Shown here in pieces: positions 43,062-54,200 of a DNA stretch of 64,000 bases (position 1 is its first letter; each line of letters begins with the position of its first letter). Both the position numbers and the translations under genes were made by a program. The DNA lies in assembly GCF_000702265.1 (NCBI RefSeq), contig NZ_KL370881.1, positions 208,789 through 272,788 on the forward strand. Reading direction: 5' to 3'. Source of the DNA: Butyrivibrio sp. NC2002 (GTDB taxonomy: Bacteria > Bacillota > Clostridia > Lachnospirales > Lachnospiraceae). The notes beneath the pieces are model-generated. The model worked only from the letters and a program-made list of their open reading frames with translations, ran no database searches and was not told where the DNA came from.

Positions 43062-43203
43062 TTTGTTTTTGAAAAATTAATATAAGTTTCATAAGTACAA
43101 TAGACCATTGGAAACTCACAGATGATAAAATGTTTACATAGCATGGGATACTAAGTGCATGCGAAAACTGCCCTTACGGTTTTTGGAAAGAGGGGGAATG
43201 GCT

Positions 43204-44904
43204 ATGAAAGAAAATTTAGGAATAAAAAGGCAGGTTCTTATTGTAGAGGATGAGAGAATTAATATGCTCATTCTTGGTAAAATACTCGGAGATGAATATG
43301 AGAAATTGCATGCCGAAGACGGTGAGCAGGCTATGAAGCTTATCAGAGAGAATGCCGATACATTATCACTTGTTCTTCTTGACCTTATATTGCCTCGTAT
43401 GGACGGCTATAAGATATTGGATATCATGCAGAGTGACAATGCCCTTAAACAGATACCTGTAATAGTCTGTACATCCGAGATTAACTCAGAAGCAAGATGT
43501 CTTCAGATGGGAGCTGTGGATTTTATCGCCAAACCATATATACATCCGGAGGTTATCAGGGCAAGGGTAAAGAGAACTATTGAACTTAGTGAGGGTATAG
43601 ACCTTATAAGAGCAACTGAGAACGATTCTCTTACAGGGCTATACAACTACGAGTATTTCTTGAAGTATTCAGCTCTAAGAGATCAGTATTACTCTGATGA
43701 AGATATGGATGCTATTGTTATAAACATAAATAAGCTGCACAGCATTAATGAATTTCACGGAAGAGAGATGGGCAACAGAGTAATACTTTGTACTGCCAGG
43801 TGTATCAGAGGGATTGCAGAGTTCTATCACGGCATAGCGGGAAGAGGAAGTGGTGACGAGTTTCTTATGTATATTCCGCATGAACGAAGACCGCGTGCCA
43901 TTTTGAAGATCATTGAGGATAACATTACGGAAATTGTTGCTGACACAAAGATCACCATAAGAATGGGAGTATATCCCAAGGTGGATAAGACTATAAAAGC
44001 AGAAGACAGATTCGACAGAGCAAGGCATGCATGCAACAGTGTAAGAGGCAATTTTAATGTCAGACTGGCCATATATGACAAGGAAATGAATGAGAAGGAG
44101 ATATATCAGGACAGCCTGGTAAACAGCATGGAAAAGGCAATGGAAAGCGGAAGGTTTGTAGTCTTTTATCAGCCCAAATATGCTATTCAGGGTGACAGGA
44201 ATGTACTCTACAGTGCCGAAGCGCTGATAAGATGGGATCATCCTGATTATGGACTACTTAGCCCTGCAGCATTTATCCCTCTTTTTGAGAAGCAGGGTCT
44301 TATACATAAGCTCGATCATTATGTGTGGAATGAAGTGGCAAGGCAGGTTGGCGAGTGGATGATAAGATATGATTTCAAACTTCCTGTATCTGTCAATGTA
44401 TCAAGGGTCGACATGGTGGCGCCTGATCTTGATGATGAGATATACTCGCTTGTTGAAAAGAACTGGATCACTCCGGATCTTCTTCACCTTGAGATAACTG
44501 AATCTGCTTATACGAGTAATGCAGATCAGATGGTAGAAACCGTGCAGGAACTCAGGGACAGAGGCTTTGAAATAGAGATTGATGACTTTGGAACAGGATA
44601 CTCTGCACTCAACATGATATCCTCCATGCCTATAGATGTGATCAAGCTTGATATGTCCTTTATCAAACGCATTCATCTAAGCGATAAGGAGATGCATCTT
44701 GTGAAACTTATGCTTGATATGGCATCATTTGTTAATGCCAGAGTTGTTGCAGAAGGTGTTGAAAACAGAGAACAGTATGAGCTTTTAAAAAATGCCGGTT
44801 GCGATATGATACAGGGATATTATTTCTCAAGACCATGCCCGGCTTGTGAATTTGAAAAACTGATAGAAAAAGAGATTTCCTGCAGACATGCTGCAATAGC
44901 TTGA
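43204..44904 (+). CDS. REC-GGDEF-EAL response regulator, c-di-GMP phosphodiesterase
   Basis: ATG 43204 is chosen because GGGGG ends 7 nt upstream; in-frame ATGs at 43159 and 43198 have poorer sites. The 566-residue product has a receiver (VEDE, Asp60 in LLDLILPRMDG, Lys in AKPY), a GGDEF domain with SGDEF (216-220) and an EAL domain with all key motifs (EAL from Glu339, SVNVSR, HLEITES, DDFGTGYSAL, IKLDMSFI, AEGVE, IQGYYFSRP). It probably degrades cyclic-di-GMP under control of phosphorylation; cyclase activity from the SGDEF site is possible but uncertain. It lies upstream of a pseudoreceiver-receiver gene. Confidence 0.88.
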   Translation: MKENLGIKRQVLIVEDERINMLILGKILGDEYEKLHAEDGEQAMKLIRENADTLSLVLLDLILPRMDGYKILDIMQSDNALKQIPVIVCTSEINSEARCLQMGAVDFIAKPYIHPEVIRARVKRTIELSEGIDLIRATENDSLTGLYNYEYFLKYSALRDQYYSDEDMDAIVININKLHSINEFHGREMGNRVILCTARCIRGIAEFYHGIAGRGSGDEFLMYIPHERRPRAILKIIEDNITEIVADTKITIRMGVYPKVDKTIKAEDRFDRARHACNSVRGNFNVRLAIYDKEMNEKEIYQDSLVNSMEKAMESGRFVVFYQPKYAIQGDRNVLYSAEALIRWDHPDYGLLSPAAFIPLFEKQGLIHKLDHYVWNEVARQVGEWMIRYDFKLPVSVNVSRVDMVAPDLDDEIYSLVEKNWITPDLLHLEITESAYTSNADQMVETVQELRDRGFEIEIDDFGTGYSALNMISSMPIDVIKLDMSFIKRIHLSDKEMHLVKLMLDMASFVNARVVAEGVENREQYELLKNAGCDMIQGYYFSRPCPACEFEKLIEKEISCRHAAIA

Positions 44905-45029
44905 ATTTATACAGGCAAAAAATGAATCCGGGATTTTTTTGTAAGAACCTTTTATATATGGTAGTATTATGTATATAATGGAAACTATAAGGAAGTTGAT
45001 AGTTCCCAACAACTAAGAAAGAGGGGAAT

Positions 45030-45791
45030 ATGGACAACAAAATTTTGCTTATAAGCAGTGGCTCGACTTTCATGGTGGATGCTTTATCCAAGAACCTGAC
45101 AGATGGCGGGATAAACATTGTGCAATGTGAACCCAGGATCAACGATCTTGAGAAGTACAAATCAGGTCCTGACATTTTCCTTTTTTATCTCGGAACCTAT
45201 GTGGAAGATATAAAGGATGTTCTGGTCTATCTAAAGGATATGTGCATAGAAAAAGAAAAAATTCTTTGCATGATAGGAGATGCGTCCGAATATGACGTTG
45301 TCCTTAAGCGGATTCCGGCTGACATTATTGCCGAAAGATTTCCCAGACCACTTGATATAAAGAAGGTTGTCGACAGGATGAGGGAACTTCTTGCCATGAA
45401 TGATGAGATGAGCAGGAGGAAAAACATACTGCTTGTTGATGACGATCCCACATTCCTTAAGCTTGTTAAAACCTGGCTTGAAGAGGAGTACAGGGTAACA
45501 ATAGTAAATTCCGGAATGCAGGCTATTACATATCTTGCAAACAACAGACCGGATCTGATCCTTCTTGACTATGAGATGCCGGTAACGACCGGACCGCAGG
45601 TTCTTGAGATGATACGAAGCGAATCCGGAACGCAGGATGTGCCTGTTATTTTCCTTACGGGAAAGGGTGATAAGGAGTCCGTCATGAAGGTGGTCTCTCT
45701 AAAGCCCAACGGATATCTTTTGAAGAGTATGAAAAAAGAAGAACTGCTTAAATCGATAAGTGATTTTTTCTTAGCAAATAAAAAAATATAA
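45030..45791 (+). CDS. Pseudoreceiver-receiver protein (family member 2)
   Basis: A 253-residue protein of two receiver folds. The first (about 1-120) lacks the acidic pair (LLISSGST), the phosphoacceptor (LFYLGTY) and the KP motif (FPRPLD). The second (about 130-253) has VDDD, Asp180 in LLDYEMPVTTG, FLTGKGDKESV and LLKS, so it can be phosphorylated. There is no output domain. It is clearly paralogous to the proteins at 19199 and 50462 (shared PRPLD and LKPxxYLLK motifs). It follows the REC-GGDEF-EAL gene and is 20 nt upstream of a tetR gene. A TATAAT (about 44975) and a small hairpin (44980-45005) precede it. Confidence 0.8.
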   Translation: MDNKILLISSGSTFMVDALSKNLTDGGINIVQCEPRINDLEKYKSGPDIFLFYLGTYVEDIKDVLVYLKDMCIEKEKILCMIGDASEYDVVLKRIPADIIAERFPRPLDIKKVVDRMRELLAMNDEMSRRKNILLVDDDPTFLKLVKTWLEEEYRVTIVNSGMQAITYLANNRPDLILLDYEMPVTTGPQVLEMIRSESGTQDVPVIFLTGKGDKESVMKVVSLKPNGYLLKSMKKEELLKSISDFFLANKKI

Positions 45792-45811
45792 ATACAAGGA
45801 AAGGTAGACAG

Positions 45812-46369
45812 ATGAACGAAACAAAAGTAAAAATACTGGAAGCTGTTCTCACAGAGTTTAAGAAGAAAGGCGCCAAGTTTACAATGGATGATGTGGCATC
45901 CGATCTTCATATGAGCAAGAAAACTATCTATAAGGAATTCAATGATAAGGAAGAGATATTCGACGCACTTGTAGATTACTGCTTTGATTCTATTAAAGAA
46001 AAGGAAGCTGAGATATTAAACGACAACTCATTATCAACAGTTGAAAAGATAGAGAAAATAATGATCTGCATGCCTGATAAATACAGGGATGTTGATTTTA
46101 GAAAAGTATTTGTAATGAAGGACAAATACCCTCAGATATATCAGAAGGTACAAAATCGTATAGAGAATGACTGGGAAGACACCATCGACCTTATTGAAAG
46201 AGGAATGAAGGAGGGCGTTGTAAGACCTGTATCCATTCCGGTCATTAAGGCAATGACAGAAGCTTCTATCGAGAAGTTCCTTGGAGAGACAGGAAGCGAT
46301 GGGTCACCGTCCTATGGGGATTCTCTGCAGGTTATGGTAGACATTCTTATGAGAGGAATTTGCGCTTAA
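45812..46369 (+). CDS. TetR family transcriptional regulator
   Basis: A 185-residue protein with an N-terminal TetR helix-turn-helix (about 5-52: KVKILEAVLTEFKKKGAKFTMDDVASDLHMSKKTIYKEFNDKEEIFDALV) and a helical C-terminal ligand domain. AAGGAAAGG precedes the ATG. It lies between the pseudoreceiver-receiver and the alpha-galactosidase gene. A short palindrome, ATACC-G-GGTAT (46374-46384), sits directly after it and before the GH36 gene and may be its operator. The ligand is unknown. Confidence 0.85.
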   Translation: MNETKVKILEAVLTEFKKKGAKFTMDDVASDLHMSKKTIYKEFNDKEEIFDALVDYCFDSIKEKEAEILNDNSLSTVEKIEKIMICMPDKYRDVDFRKVFVMKDKYPQIYQKVQNRIENDWEDTIDLIERGMKEGVVRPVSIPVIKAMTEASIEKFLGETGSDGSPSYGDSLQVMVDILMRGICA

Positions 46370-46407
46370 ATACATACCGGGTATAGCTGCGTGATTGGGA
46401 GGAAACA

Positions 46408-48882
46408 ATGATAGTCAGAAACAAAAACATATTTTTATTACAGACAAGAAGTTGCAGTTATTTTATGCAGGTTTTGCCTACAGGTCATATTGAACATATT
46501 CATTATGGGGAGTCACTTCTTTCAAAAGGTCAGTATAAGGAATTGCTCCGCGGCCCTAAGGAAGATACATCAATTCTAGCCAGAATGGCTGAGGCTGTGG
46601 GCATAAAACACAGACATGAGGGCGGCAATATGATTGCTTATTCTAAGGAGAGCGGTCCTTTATGTCTTGAAGTGATGCCTCTTGAAATGTCATCTTTTGG
46701 TAAGGGTGATATCAGAGAACCTTATATCGAGATCACTCATGCTGATGGCTCTGAAACCTGTGATTTTCTTTTTAAAGAAGCAGTGATAACAGATGAACTT
46801 TCATGTCCCGAAACTTTGCCGGGATCCTATAATGATGACAGCGTTGGCTTTGATATTGATGGAAAAGTTACAGTTCCTCTTGAAAACGGAGAGGCCAAGG
46901 ATAAGGATCTTGCGGTTGATAAGGCACAGCAGCTTGTTATAACAATGGTTGATAAGGCATATGATCTTCGCCTTGAGATGATATACAAAGTATTTCCTGA
47001 GTGCGACACCATAACAAGAAGTGCTGTTATATATAACGACAGTGAAGATAAGGTGGTTGTTGAGAGGCTTCTCAGTAACCAGATAGATTTCCAGACAACA
47101 GGAATGCAGATGACTTCATTCCACGGCAGATGGGCTGATGAAATGGGAATGACAAAGAGTCTGTGCAATGCCGGTAAAGTGGTATGCGAAGAGCTTGCTG
47201 CCGGAGAGTCCGGAAGCAGAAGTAATCCCTTTACAATGCTCAGTATGCCTGATGCTACAGAGGATTATGGCGAAGTATTTGGATTTAACCTGGTCTACAG
47301 TGGCAATCATTATTCATCACTTTCTTCAAACGGAACCTACCTTAGCAGATTTGTAAGTGGTATACAGCCTACAGGTTTTGCCTGGACTCTGGAAAAAGGC
47401 GAAAAATTTGAAGCACCTGAAGCTGTAATGACATATTCACACAATGGCTTTAACGGTATGAGCAGAAGCATGCATGCTTTTGTCAGAAAGCATATCGTAA
47501 GAGGTGAGTGGAGAGATAAAGAGCGCCCGATCCTTATAAACAATTGGGAAGCAACATATTTTGATTTTGATGAAGCTAAGATCCTTCGCCTTGCAAAGGA
47601 ATCTGCAAAGCTTGGAATAGAGCTGTTCGTACTTGACGATGGATGGTTTGGAAAAAGAAATGATGACAGAGCAGGACTTGGTGACTGGTTTGTTAATACC
47701 AAGAAGCTTCCCGGAGGCCTTAAAGGTCTTGCGTCCAAAATCAATGATCTGGGAATGAGCTTTGGACTTTGGGTTGAGCCGGAAATGGTAAATGAGGACT
47801 CAGATCTGTACAGAAAGCATCCTGAGTGGGCGGTCTGCGTACCGGGTCATCATCATTCACTTGGAAGAAATCAGATGATCCTTGATCTTACAAGGAAGGA
47901 TGTCCAGGACTATATAATTCAGACAATGTCTGATGTATTTTCATCTGCAAATATCTCATACATAAAGTGGGATATGAACAGAATCTTTTCAGACAGATTT
48001 TCGCTTGAGCTTCCCGCTGAGCGAATGAAGGAGTTTACACACAGATATTATATAGGTCTTTACAGGATCATGGGCGAGCTTACAAAGAAGTTCCCTAAGA
48101 TATTGTTCGAAGGCTGCTCTTCAGGAGGAAACAGGTTCGACCTTGGTATTTTGAGCTATTTCCCTCAGATATGGGCAAGTGATGATACTGATGCAGTATG
48201 CAGGATGGATATCCAGAGAGGTTACAGTTATGGTTATCCGGTAAATACCATCGGAGCGCATGTATCCGCAGTTCCCAATCATCAGACACTTAACAGAGTG
48301 CCTCTTGAAACAAGATTTTCGGTTGCGGCATTCGGATGCTTTGGATATGAGCTTAATATCACTGAACTTAGCGATGAGCAGAAAAAACAGATTGCAGATC
48401 AGGTAGAATTTTATAAAGCATGGAGACGTGTGTTCCAGTTTGGTGTACACTATAGACTTAGCCCATACAGATTCATGTGTGTTGATCCCAGCAAGTCTTT
48501 GGCAGTGGCTCTTGTATATCAGAAGGAGTCCAGACCAAATAATGACTATCTGTGTCTTAGAACCAAAGGCCTTGACCCTGACCGCGTATATACAGTCACA
48601 AACAGACAGCTTAAGATCAATATAAAAGAATTTGGCAGCCTGATAAATACCATTGCTCCCATTCATGTAAAACAGAACGGCATCGTACACGGAATGCTCG
48701 CAAGATTTTACAAGATGAAGAGCGAGAAGGAAGAAGTTACGACCTCCGGTAGTATACTTAACGGCTGCGGTGTAAGGCTTGGCCCTGATTATGGCGGAAC
48801 CGGATACGGAGAGGATACCAGAATGTTCAGGACAAATGACACCAGACTATACGTAATGGCAGAGGTTAAGCTTGACGAATAA
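46408..48882 (+). CDS. Alpha-galactosidase, GH36
   Basis: An 824-residue cytosolic enzyme that removes alpha-1,6-galactose from melibiose, raffinose or galactomannan fragments. It has the GH36 layout: beta-sandwich N-domain (about 1-330), a TIM barrel (about 330-650, with ILINNWEATYFDFDE and LFVLDDGWFGKRNDD) and a C-terminal beta domain. The nucleophile is Asp522 in YIKWDMNR and the acid/base is the first Asp of SDDTD (about 592). No signal peptide is seen, so substrates must be imported. The gene overlaps the next one by 11 nt. SD GGGAGGA. Confidence 0.93.
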   Translation: MIVRNKNIFLLQTRSCSYFMQVLPTGHIEHIHYGESLLSKGQYKELLRGPKEDTSILARMAEAVGIKHRHEGGNMIAYSKESGPLCLEVMPLEMSSFGKGDIREPYIEITHADGSETCDFLFKEAVITDELSCPETLPGSYNDDSVGFDIDGKVTVPLENGEAKDKDLAVDKAQQLVITMVDKAYDLRLEMIYKVFPECDTITRSAVIYNDSEDKVVVERLLSNQIDFQTTGMQMTSFHGRWADEMGMTKSLCNAGKVVCEELAAGESGSRSNPFTMLSMPDATEDYGEVFGFNLVYSGNHYSSLSSNGTYLSRFVSGIQPTGFAWTLEKGEKFEAPEAVMTYSHNGFNGMSRSMHAFVRKHIVRGEWRDKERPILINNWEATYFDFDEAKILRLAKESAKLGIELFVLDDGWFGKRNDDRAGLGDWFVNTKKLPGGLKGLASKINDLGMSFGLWVEPEMVNEDSDLYRKHPEWAVCVPGHHHSLGRNQMILDLTRKDVQDYIIQTMSDVFSSANISYIKWDMNRIFSDRFSLELPAERMKEFTHRYYIGLYRIMGELTKKFPKILFEGCSSGGNRFDLGILSYFPQIWASDDTDAVCRMDIQRGYSYGYPVNTIGAHVSAVPNHQTLNRVPLETRFSVAAFGCFGYELNITELSDEQKKQIADQVEFYKAWRRVFQFGVHYRLSPYRFMCVDPSKSLAVALVYQKESRPNNDYLCLRTKGLDPDRVYTVTNRQLKINIKEFGSLINTIAPIHVKQNGIVHGMLARFYKMKSEKEEVTTSGSILNGCGVRLGPDYGGTGYGEDTRMFRTNDTRLYVMAEVKLDE

Positions 48883-50377
48883 TAAAAGTAATAGCATCAT
48901 AAAATATTTGTATTTTGCAGTATCGGTAGCGCTGTTTTTAATGCTTGCATCCAGATCATCATTTCTGTACACCTTCAACAACTGGGATGATGCAAACAGC
49001 TATTTTACAATGGGGAAAGCGCTCTTTAACGGCAAAATGCTATATAGAGATGTCTTTGATCAAAAGGGGATGTATCTGTATTTTCTATATGGATTAGCAT
49101 ACCTTTGTTCCCATACAACCTTTCTGGGAGTATATCTTTTGGAGGTTGTGCTTGGCTTTATAGATGTCTTGTTTTTCTACAAAACAATAAGACTATTTGC
49201 CGGGGATAAGTTCTCGACAGTAGTTGCCCCTTTAACCTACGCAGTGATCGTCTCATCAAGGAGCTTTTGGTGGGGCGGCGCAGCAGAGGAAATATATCTG
49301 CCCTTTATGGTGATAGGGCTGTATCTGTTTGCAAGATATTTTGAAAGTGATTATTCCAAAAAGGTGATGCCGCTTAGAACAGTATTTGCAGGTGGTATTC
49401 TTGCCGGAATAGTTGCAAATACCAAATTTACAGGCCTTGGTTTTTACTTTGCATGGATGATGCTTGTGTTTTTTGCTTATCTGGTGCACAAGGATCTTGC
49501 AGGCGGAATAAAGGCATGCCTTGTATTTTTGCTTGGAATGTTTATTCCGTTTATACCATGGATCATTTACTTTGGGGTAAATAACGGTTTGTACGAATGG
49601 TATTGGGGATATGTATATGTGAACGTCTTCGTGTATCCTACTACAGGTGCCGGGGAAACTACTACGATTTTCAGTAAATGCTATGATCTTGCAAAGCTGT
49701 TATACATCCTCATTCAGGACAATATAGGTTATTTCTCTTTTGCAATTGCAGGCTTTATCTATACTCTGCTTAAGGGAAAAAGGAAGATATTTACAAGGAT
49801 CAGCTATGTCATCCTGTTTGGATTTTTGTACCTTGGTATATTTGTAGGTGGCAGAAATCTTCCCTATTATTCCATTCCGTTATCTATGTTTGCGGTTTTT
49901 GGAATGGCCTTTCTTGCACAGATTCTGGAAAAGATATTAAAGGACGTAAGACCGGGATTTTATGCCTGGGCGATAACACTTATCCTTTCCATGATCTTTA
50001 TAAGATTTTCTTCAATGAATGTTCCTTTTATGGAGGAGAGTAGAGATTTGTTCCTGTACAGATTCAGGGATGAGGTAAATACTACCGAAAATCCTACGCT
50101 TTTAAACGTGGGATGTCTGGATGCAGGACTTTATACACTATGTGATATCGTGCCTAATTGCAGGTGGTTTCAGACACAGACTCTGGATATAGAAGATGAT
50201 GCCAACAATCCTTATAAGGAGCAGGCAAGATATATCCGTGAAGGCCTTGTGGATTATGTACTTGTAAGAGACCATATTCCTGATAATATCGATGATCATT
50301 ATGAGCTGATCGATCAGGAGAAATACGGATGGGGAGACTACATGTTTGAGTACTATCTGTATAGGAAAGTATTTTAA
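48872..50377 (+). CDS. GT-C fold membrane glycosyltransferase-like protein
   Basis: A 501-residue polytopic protein (about ten membrane segments). The first external loop, NNWDDANSYFTMGKALFNGKMLYRD, and DQKGMYLYFLYG match the early signature of family 39-like GT-C glycosyltransferases, which use lipid-linked sugars; the Asp pair after the first membrane segment is the likely catalytic site. The TTG start overlaps the alpha-galactosidase end by 11 nt. The final ~90 residues are a soluble extracytoplasmic domain. Acceptor and donor are unknown. Confidence 0.7.
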   Translation: MTNNKSNSIIKYLYFAVSVALFLMLASRSSFLYTFNNWDDANSYFTMGKALFNGKMLYRDVFDQKGMYLYFLYGLAYLCSHTTFLGVYLLEVVLGFIDVLFFYKTIRLFAGDKFSTVVAPLTYAVIVSSRSFWWGGAAEEIYLPFMVIGLYLFARYFESDYSKKVMPLRTVFAGGILAGIVANTKFTGLGFYFAWMMLVFFAYLVHKDLAGGIKACLVFLLGMFIPFIPWIIYFGVNNGLYEWYWGYVYVNVFVYPTTGAGETTTIFSKCYDLAKLLYILIQDNIGYFSFAIAGFIYTLLKGKRKIFTRISYVILFGFLYLGIFVGGRNLPYYSIPLSMFAVFGMAFLAQILEKILKDVRPGFYAWAITLILSMIFIRFSSMNVPFMEESRDLFLYRFRDEVNTTENPTLLNVGCLDAGLYTLCDIVPNCRWFQTQTLDIEDDANNPYKEQARYIREGLVDYVLVRDHIPDNIDDHYELIDQEKYGWGDYMFEYYLYRKVF

Positions 50378-50461
50378 CTTAAAGTACCGAAACTATGGTA
50401 AAATAATATATGACTTCGTTTTTTATTCTATGCAAAAATTTCTTTTTCGGAGGGAACGTTT

Positions 50462-51220
50462 ATGGTTACTAACAAAGTAATCGTCGTAGGAGGAAAGGAG
50501 TCCTTCTTCATCAGGGTTTTAGTGAAAAAAATACAGGATTCAGGACTTGAGGCTTCATTCGTTCCTGCAGATATTGACGAAATCAACAATTCCTGGGATG
50601 CAACCACGCTCCTGACTTATTACATGGAGACAGGTGAAGCATTGGACGAAGATATAAAGATGTATTTGCTTGATAAGCTTCGCGATGGTGATAATCATAT
50701 GATCCTTATCGGTGACCCTGCAGATACCAAACATGTTACTGATATGATCCCTCTTGGTCTGATATACAGAGTTTTCCCTAGACCACTTGACAATGATGCA
50801 TATATTTCAGCAGTCTTGGAATTTTTTGACAAGAAGGCACTTGGAGAATTCAAGAAGAGCATTCTTATAGTTGACGACGACCCTTCCTATGTGGGACTTG
50901 TCAGAGGATGGCTTAAGGACACATATAAAGTTGCTATGGCAGCTTCCGGACTTCAGGCTATTAAATGGCTTGGAAAAAATAAAGTCGATCTCATCCTTCT
51001 TGACTATGAGATGCCTGTGACTAACGGTCCGCAGGTCTTGGAAATGCTAAGAAATGATGAAGAGACCAAAGATATTCCGGTTATGTTCCTCACAGGAAAA
51101 AGTGATAAGACAAGCGTTATGGATGTTGTCGGACTTAAGCCTGAAGGCTATCTTTTAAAAACGATAACGAGAGAACATCTTGTTGCAAAAGTAGATGAAT
51201 TCTTTCTTATGCGTTCTTGA
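50462..51220 (+). CDS. Pseudoreceiver-receiver protein (family member 3)
   Basis: A 252-residue protein. The first receiver fold (about 1-122) lacks acidic residues at the first strand (VVGGKES) and the phosphoacceptor (TYYME), and has PRPLD in place of the KP motif. The second (about 131-252) is intact: VDDD, Asp181 in LLDYEMPVTNG, FLTGKSDKTSV, LLKT. It is the most diverged of the three at its N-terminus. It lies 29 nt upstream of the propeller hybrid kinase, the reverse order of the 16148-19957 pair, and is the likely acceptor for that kinase. SD CGGAGGG. Confidence 0.8.
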   Translation: MVTNKVIVVGGKESFFIRVLVKKIQDSGLEASFVPADIDEINNSWDATTLLTYYMETGEALDEDIKMYLLDKLRDGDNHMILIGDPADTKHVTDMIPLGLIYRVFPRPLDNDAYISAVLEFFDKKALGEFKKSILIVDDDPSYVGLVRGWLKDTYKVAMAASGLQAIKWLGKNKVDLILLDYEMPVTNGPQVLEMLRNDEETKDIPVMFLTGKSDKTSVMDVVGLKPEGYLLKTITREHLVAKVDEFFLMRS

Positions 51221-51249
51221 TTCTTTAACCTTACTAGGGAGATTAGACA

Positions 51250-54200
51250 GTGTTCGCAGGTAAGAGCATTATAAGGCAGATCGCAGTCGGATTTGCCTTA
51301 CTCGTTTTTTTTACAGGCTGCTCATTTACAAGTTATGCGGATGAAGAAAACCATGTTAACATAATAGGAAAGGGCGATGGTTTCTCCGCAGTTTTATATG
51401 ATAATACAAATGGCCTTCCGACGTCTGAAGCAAATGCTATAGCTGAAACGGAAGATGGCTTTATTTGGATTGGCGGATATAGTGGCCTTGTAAGATATGA
51501 CGGCAATACTTTTCTCAGACTTGATTCCACTTCAGGAATCGCCAGCGTAGTAAGTCTCTGCGTTGATTCAAAACAAAGATTATGGATAGGAACTAACGAC
51601 AGCGGTGTAGTCATAATGTCCAAGGGTAAGATTGAAAAAATCACCAAGGCAGACGGTCTTACATCTTCTTCAGTTCGCTCAATTATAGAAGATCCCGATG
51701 GATATATGTACCTGGGGACAACAAATGGTATTACCATTGTTTCTCCGGATAATGAAGTATTACATGTTACAGATGATAATTTAAGTAAAGAGCCGATAAG
51801 AAAACTCGTTGTAGCAGAGAACGGTAATGTTTACGGAATTACAAAGAGCGGAGCTGTATTTGTATTAAACAACGGCAAACTGATCGGATATTATACTGCA
51901 AAAGATGTTGGCATAGAGGATATCTATTCCATAAGTCCTGATGCTTCTAACCCGGGCTACCTCTATTTTGGAACAAAAAAATCTGAAATATATTACGGAA
52001 GCTTTGATGGCAAAAACTTTTCTATAAAAACCATGTATTCCACAGCTCCCCTTGAATATGTAAATGTAATAAAAGAAATAGGAACAGAGCAGTGGGTATG
52101 TGCGGATAACGGACTTGGAATATTGAAGGACGGAAGATTCTATAATCTTTCAAATCTTCCAATCGATAATTCAGTGGAAGACATAATGACAGATTATCAG
52201 GGAAATCTGTGGGTTGCTTCATCAAAACGCGGAGTAATGAAAATTGTTCCGAATCAGTTTGCGGATATCACACATCAATATGGACTCCCGGAAACTGTAG
52301 TCAATACTACCTGCGTTCATAAAAGCATGCTCTTTATCGGAAGTAAAAATGAAGGACTTACCGTTATCGGAAATGGCAGAGTGATGGATTCATTCCCCAT
52401 AAGACATTTTATATATGCAAATGGTGCACCTGTTCCATCAAGAGATCTCATCAGCTTTTTAAAGACAACGACGGTTAAATCTATTGTGGAAGACAGCAAA
52501 GAGAGGCTTTGGTTTTCTACCTACGGCAACGATGCTCTTATATGCTATAAAAACGGAACTGCTATATGCTACAGACCTACGGACGGACTACCCAGCGACA
52601 GAATAAAGGTCGTATATGAAAGAAAAGACGGAAAGATAATGGTAGTCTGTACAGGTGGTCTGGCCATTCTGGACGGACGCAAGGTTGAGAGAGTATACAA
52701 CGAAGCGGATGGTATAGAGAATACTGAACTTCTTACAGGAATAGAAGCCGAAAACGGCGATATGTTGGTTGGAAGTGACGGCGGAGGAATCTTTGTAATA
52801 AACGATGAGGGTGTAAGGCACCTTGGGATAGAAGACGGACTTGCCTCCGAAGTTATAATGCGTATCAAAAAGGATACGGAAAAGGATATATACTGGATTG
52901 TTACAAGTAATTCTCTTGCATATATGGATGCAGATTACAATATAACAACCATCAAACAATTTCCGTACTCAAATAACTTTGATATATATGAGGATGACTC
53001 CGACAACATGTGGATCCTTAGCAGTAACGGAATCTATGTTGCGGGAAAACAAGAGCTCCTTGATAACAAAACGATAGATCCTCTATTTTATGATGCTTCG
53101 AGCGGACTTCCATGCATAACAACGGGGAATTCGAACAGCGCTCTGACAGAGAACGGCGATCTGTATATATCCGGGTCTACAGGAGTATGCAGGGTCAACA
53201 TAAATAAACCTTTTGAAGAAGTAAGTAAACTCAAGGTTACAGTTCCATATATAGAGTGCGATGGCAAACTGATATATGCTGACGCGGACGGCGTTTTTAA
53301 TTTAGAGCCAAATGTCAGAAAGATCACCATTAGCGGATATATATTTACTTATTCACTCATGAATCCGCAGGTAACCTATTATCTGGAAGGGTTCGATAAA
53401 AAGAAAAATGTAGTAAAAAGAAGTGAATTCACGTCTGTTGACTATACTAATGTTCCCGGCGGCACCTACGAATTCAAGATGCAGATAAAAGAGCCGAGAA
53501 GTGAAGCCGTTAAGGATTTTTCATTTACGATCATTAAAAAGAAGGCTTTTTATGAGTATGTGATTGTAAGAGCGGGACTAAGTATTCTTGGTATGGTCAT
53601 TGCAGGATTCCTGGTATGGAGGATCATGCATATCACGATCATCAGCAGACAATATGAACAGATCAGAGCAGCCAAAGAAGATGCTGAGCGCGCAAACAGC
53701 GCAAAATCAAGGTTCCTTGCCAATATGTCCCATGAGATCAGAACTCCCATAAATACAATTATGGGAATGGATGAGATGATATTGAGGGAAGATACGGAGA
53801 ATGTGCCGAAGGAATATGCGGATATGGTTACCGGATATGCGCATAAGATAAAGCTTGCGTCGGAAACACTCCTTGGTCTTGTAAATGACCTCCTTGATCT
53901 GTCTAAGATCGAGGCTGGCAAAATGGAACTCATAGAAAATGAGTATGACACGCAGGATCTTTTCCAGTCTCTGGCTATGATGATAAGAGTAAGGAGCAAT
54001 GAAAAAGATCTCGTATTTAAGACAAAAATAGATGAGCAGCTTCCCAAAAAGCTTTACGGAGACAGTGTAAAACTTAAAGAGGTTCTTTTGAATCTCCTTA
54101 CAAATGCTGTCAAATATACTAAAGAGGGCGGCTTTACCCTTATTGTTTCTGTTATTGAAAAAAGCGAGGACAAGTGCGTTATTTACTACGGCGTTGAAGA

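Noticed and set aside
43675-44241. 188-codon - strand open frame inside the REC-GGDEF-EAL gene
   Set aside because: Low-complexity hydrophobic translation with no family pattern, while the + strand carries clear GGDEF and EAL motifs.
44919-44945. Terminator after the REC-GGDEF-EAL gene
   Set aside because: The AATC/GATT stem is only about four base pairs before the T run, too weak to call.
48121-48690. 189-codon - strand open frame inside the alpha-galactosidase gene
   Set aside because: The + strand frame contains the GH36 catalytic motifs; the opposite frame shows nothing recognisable.
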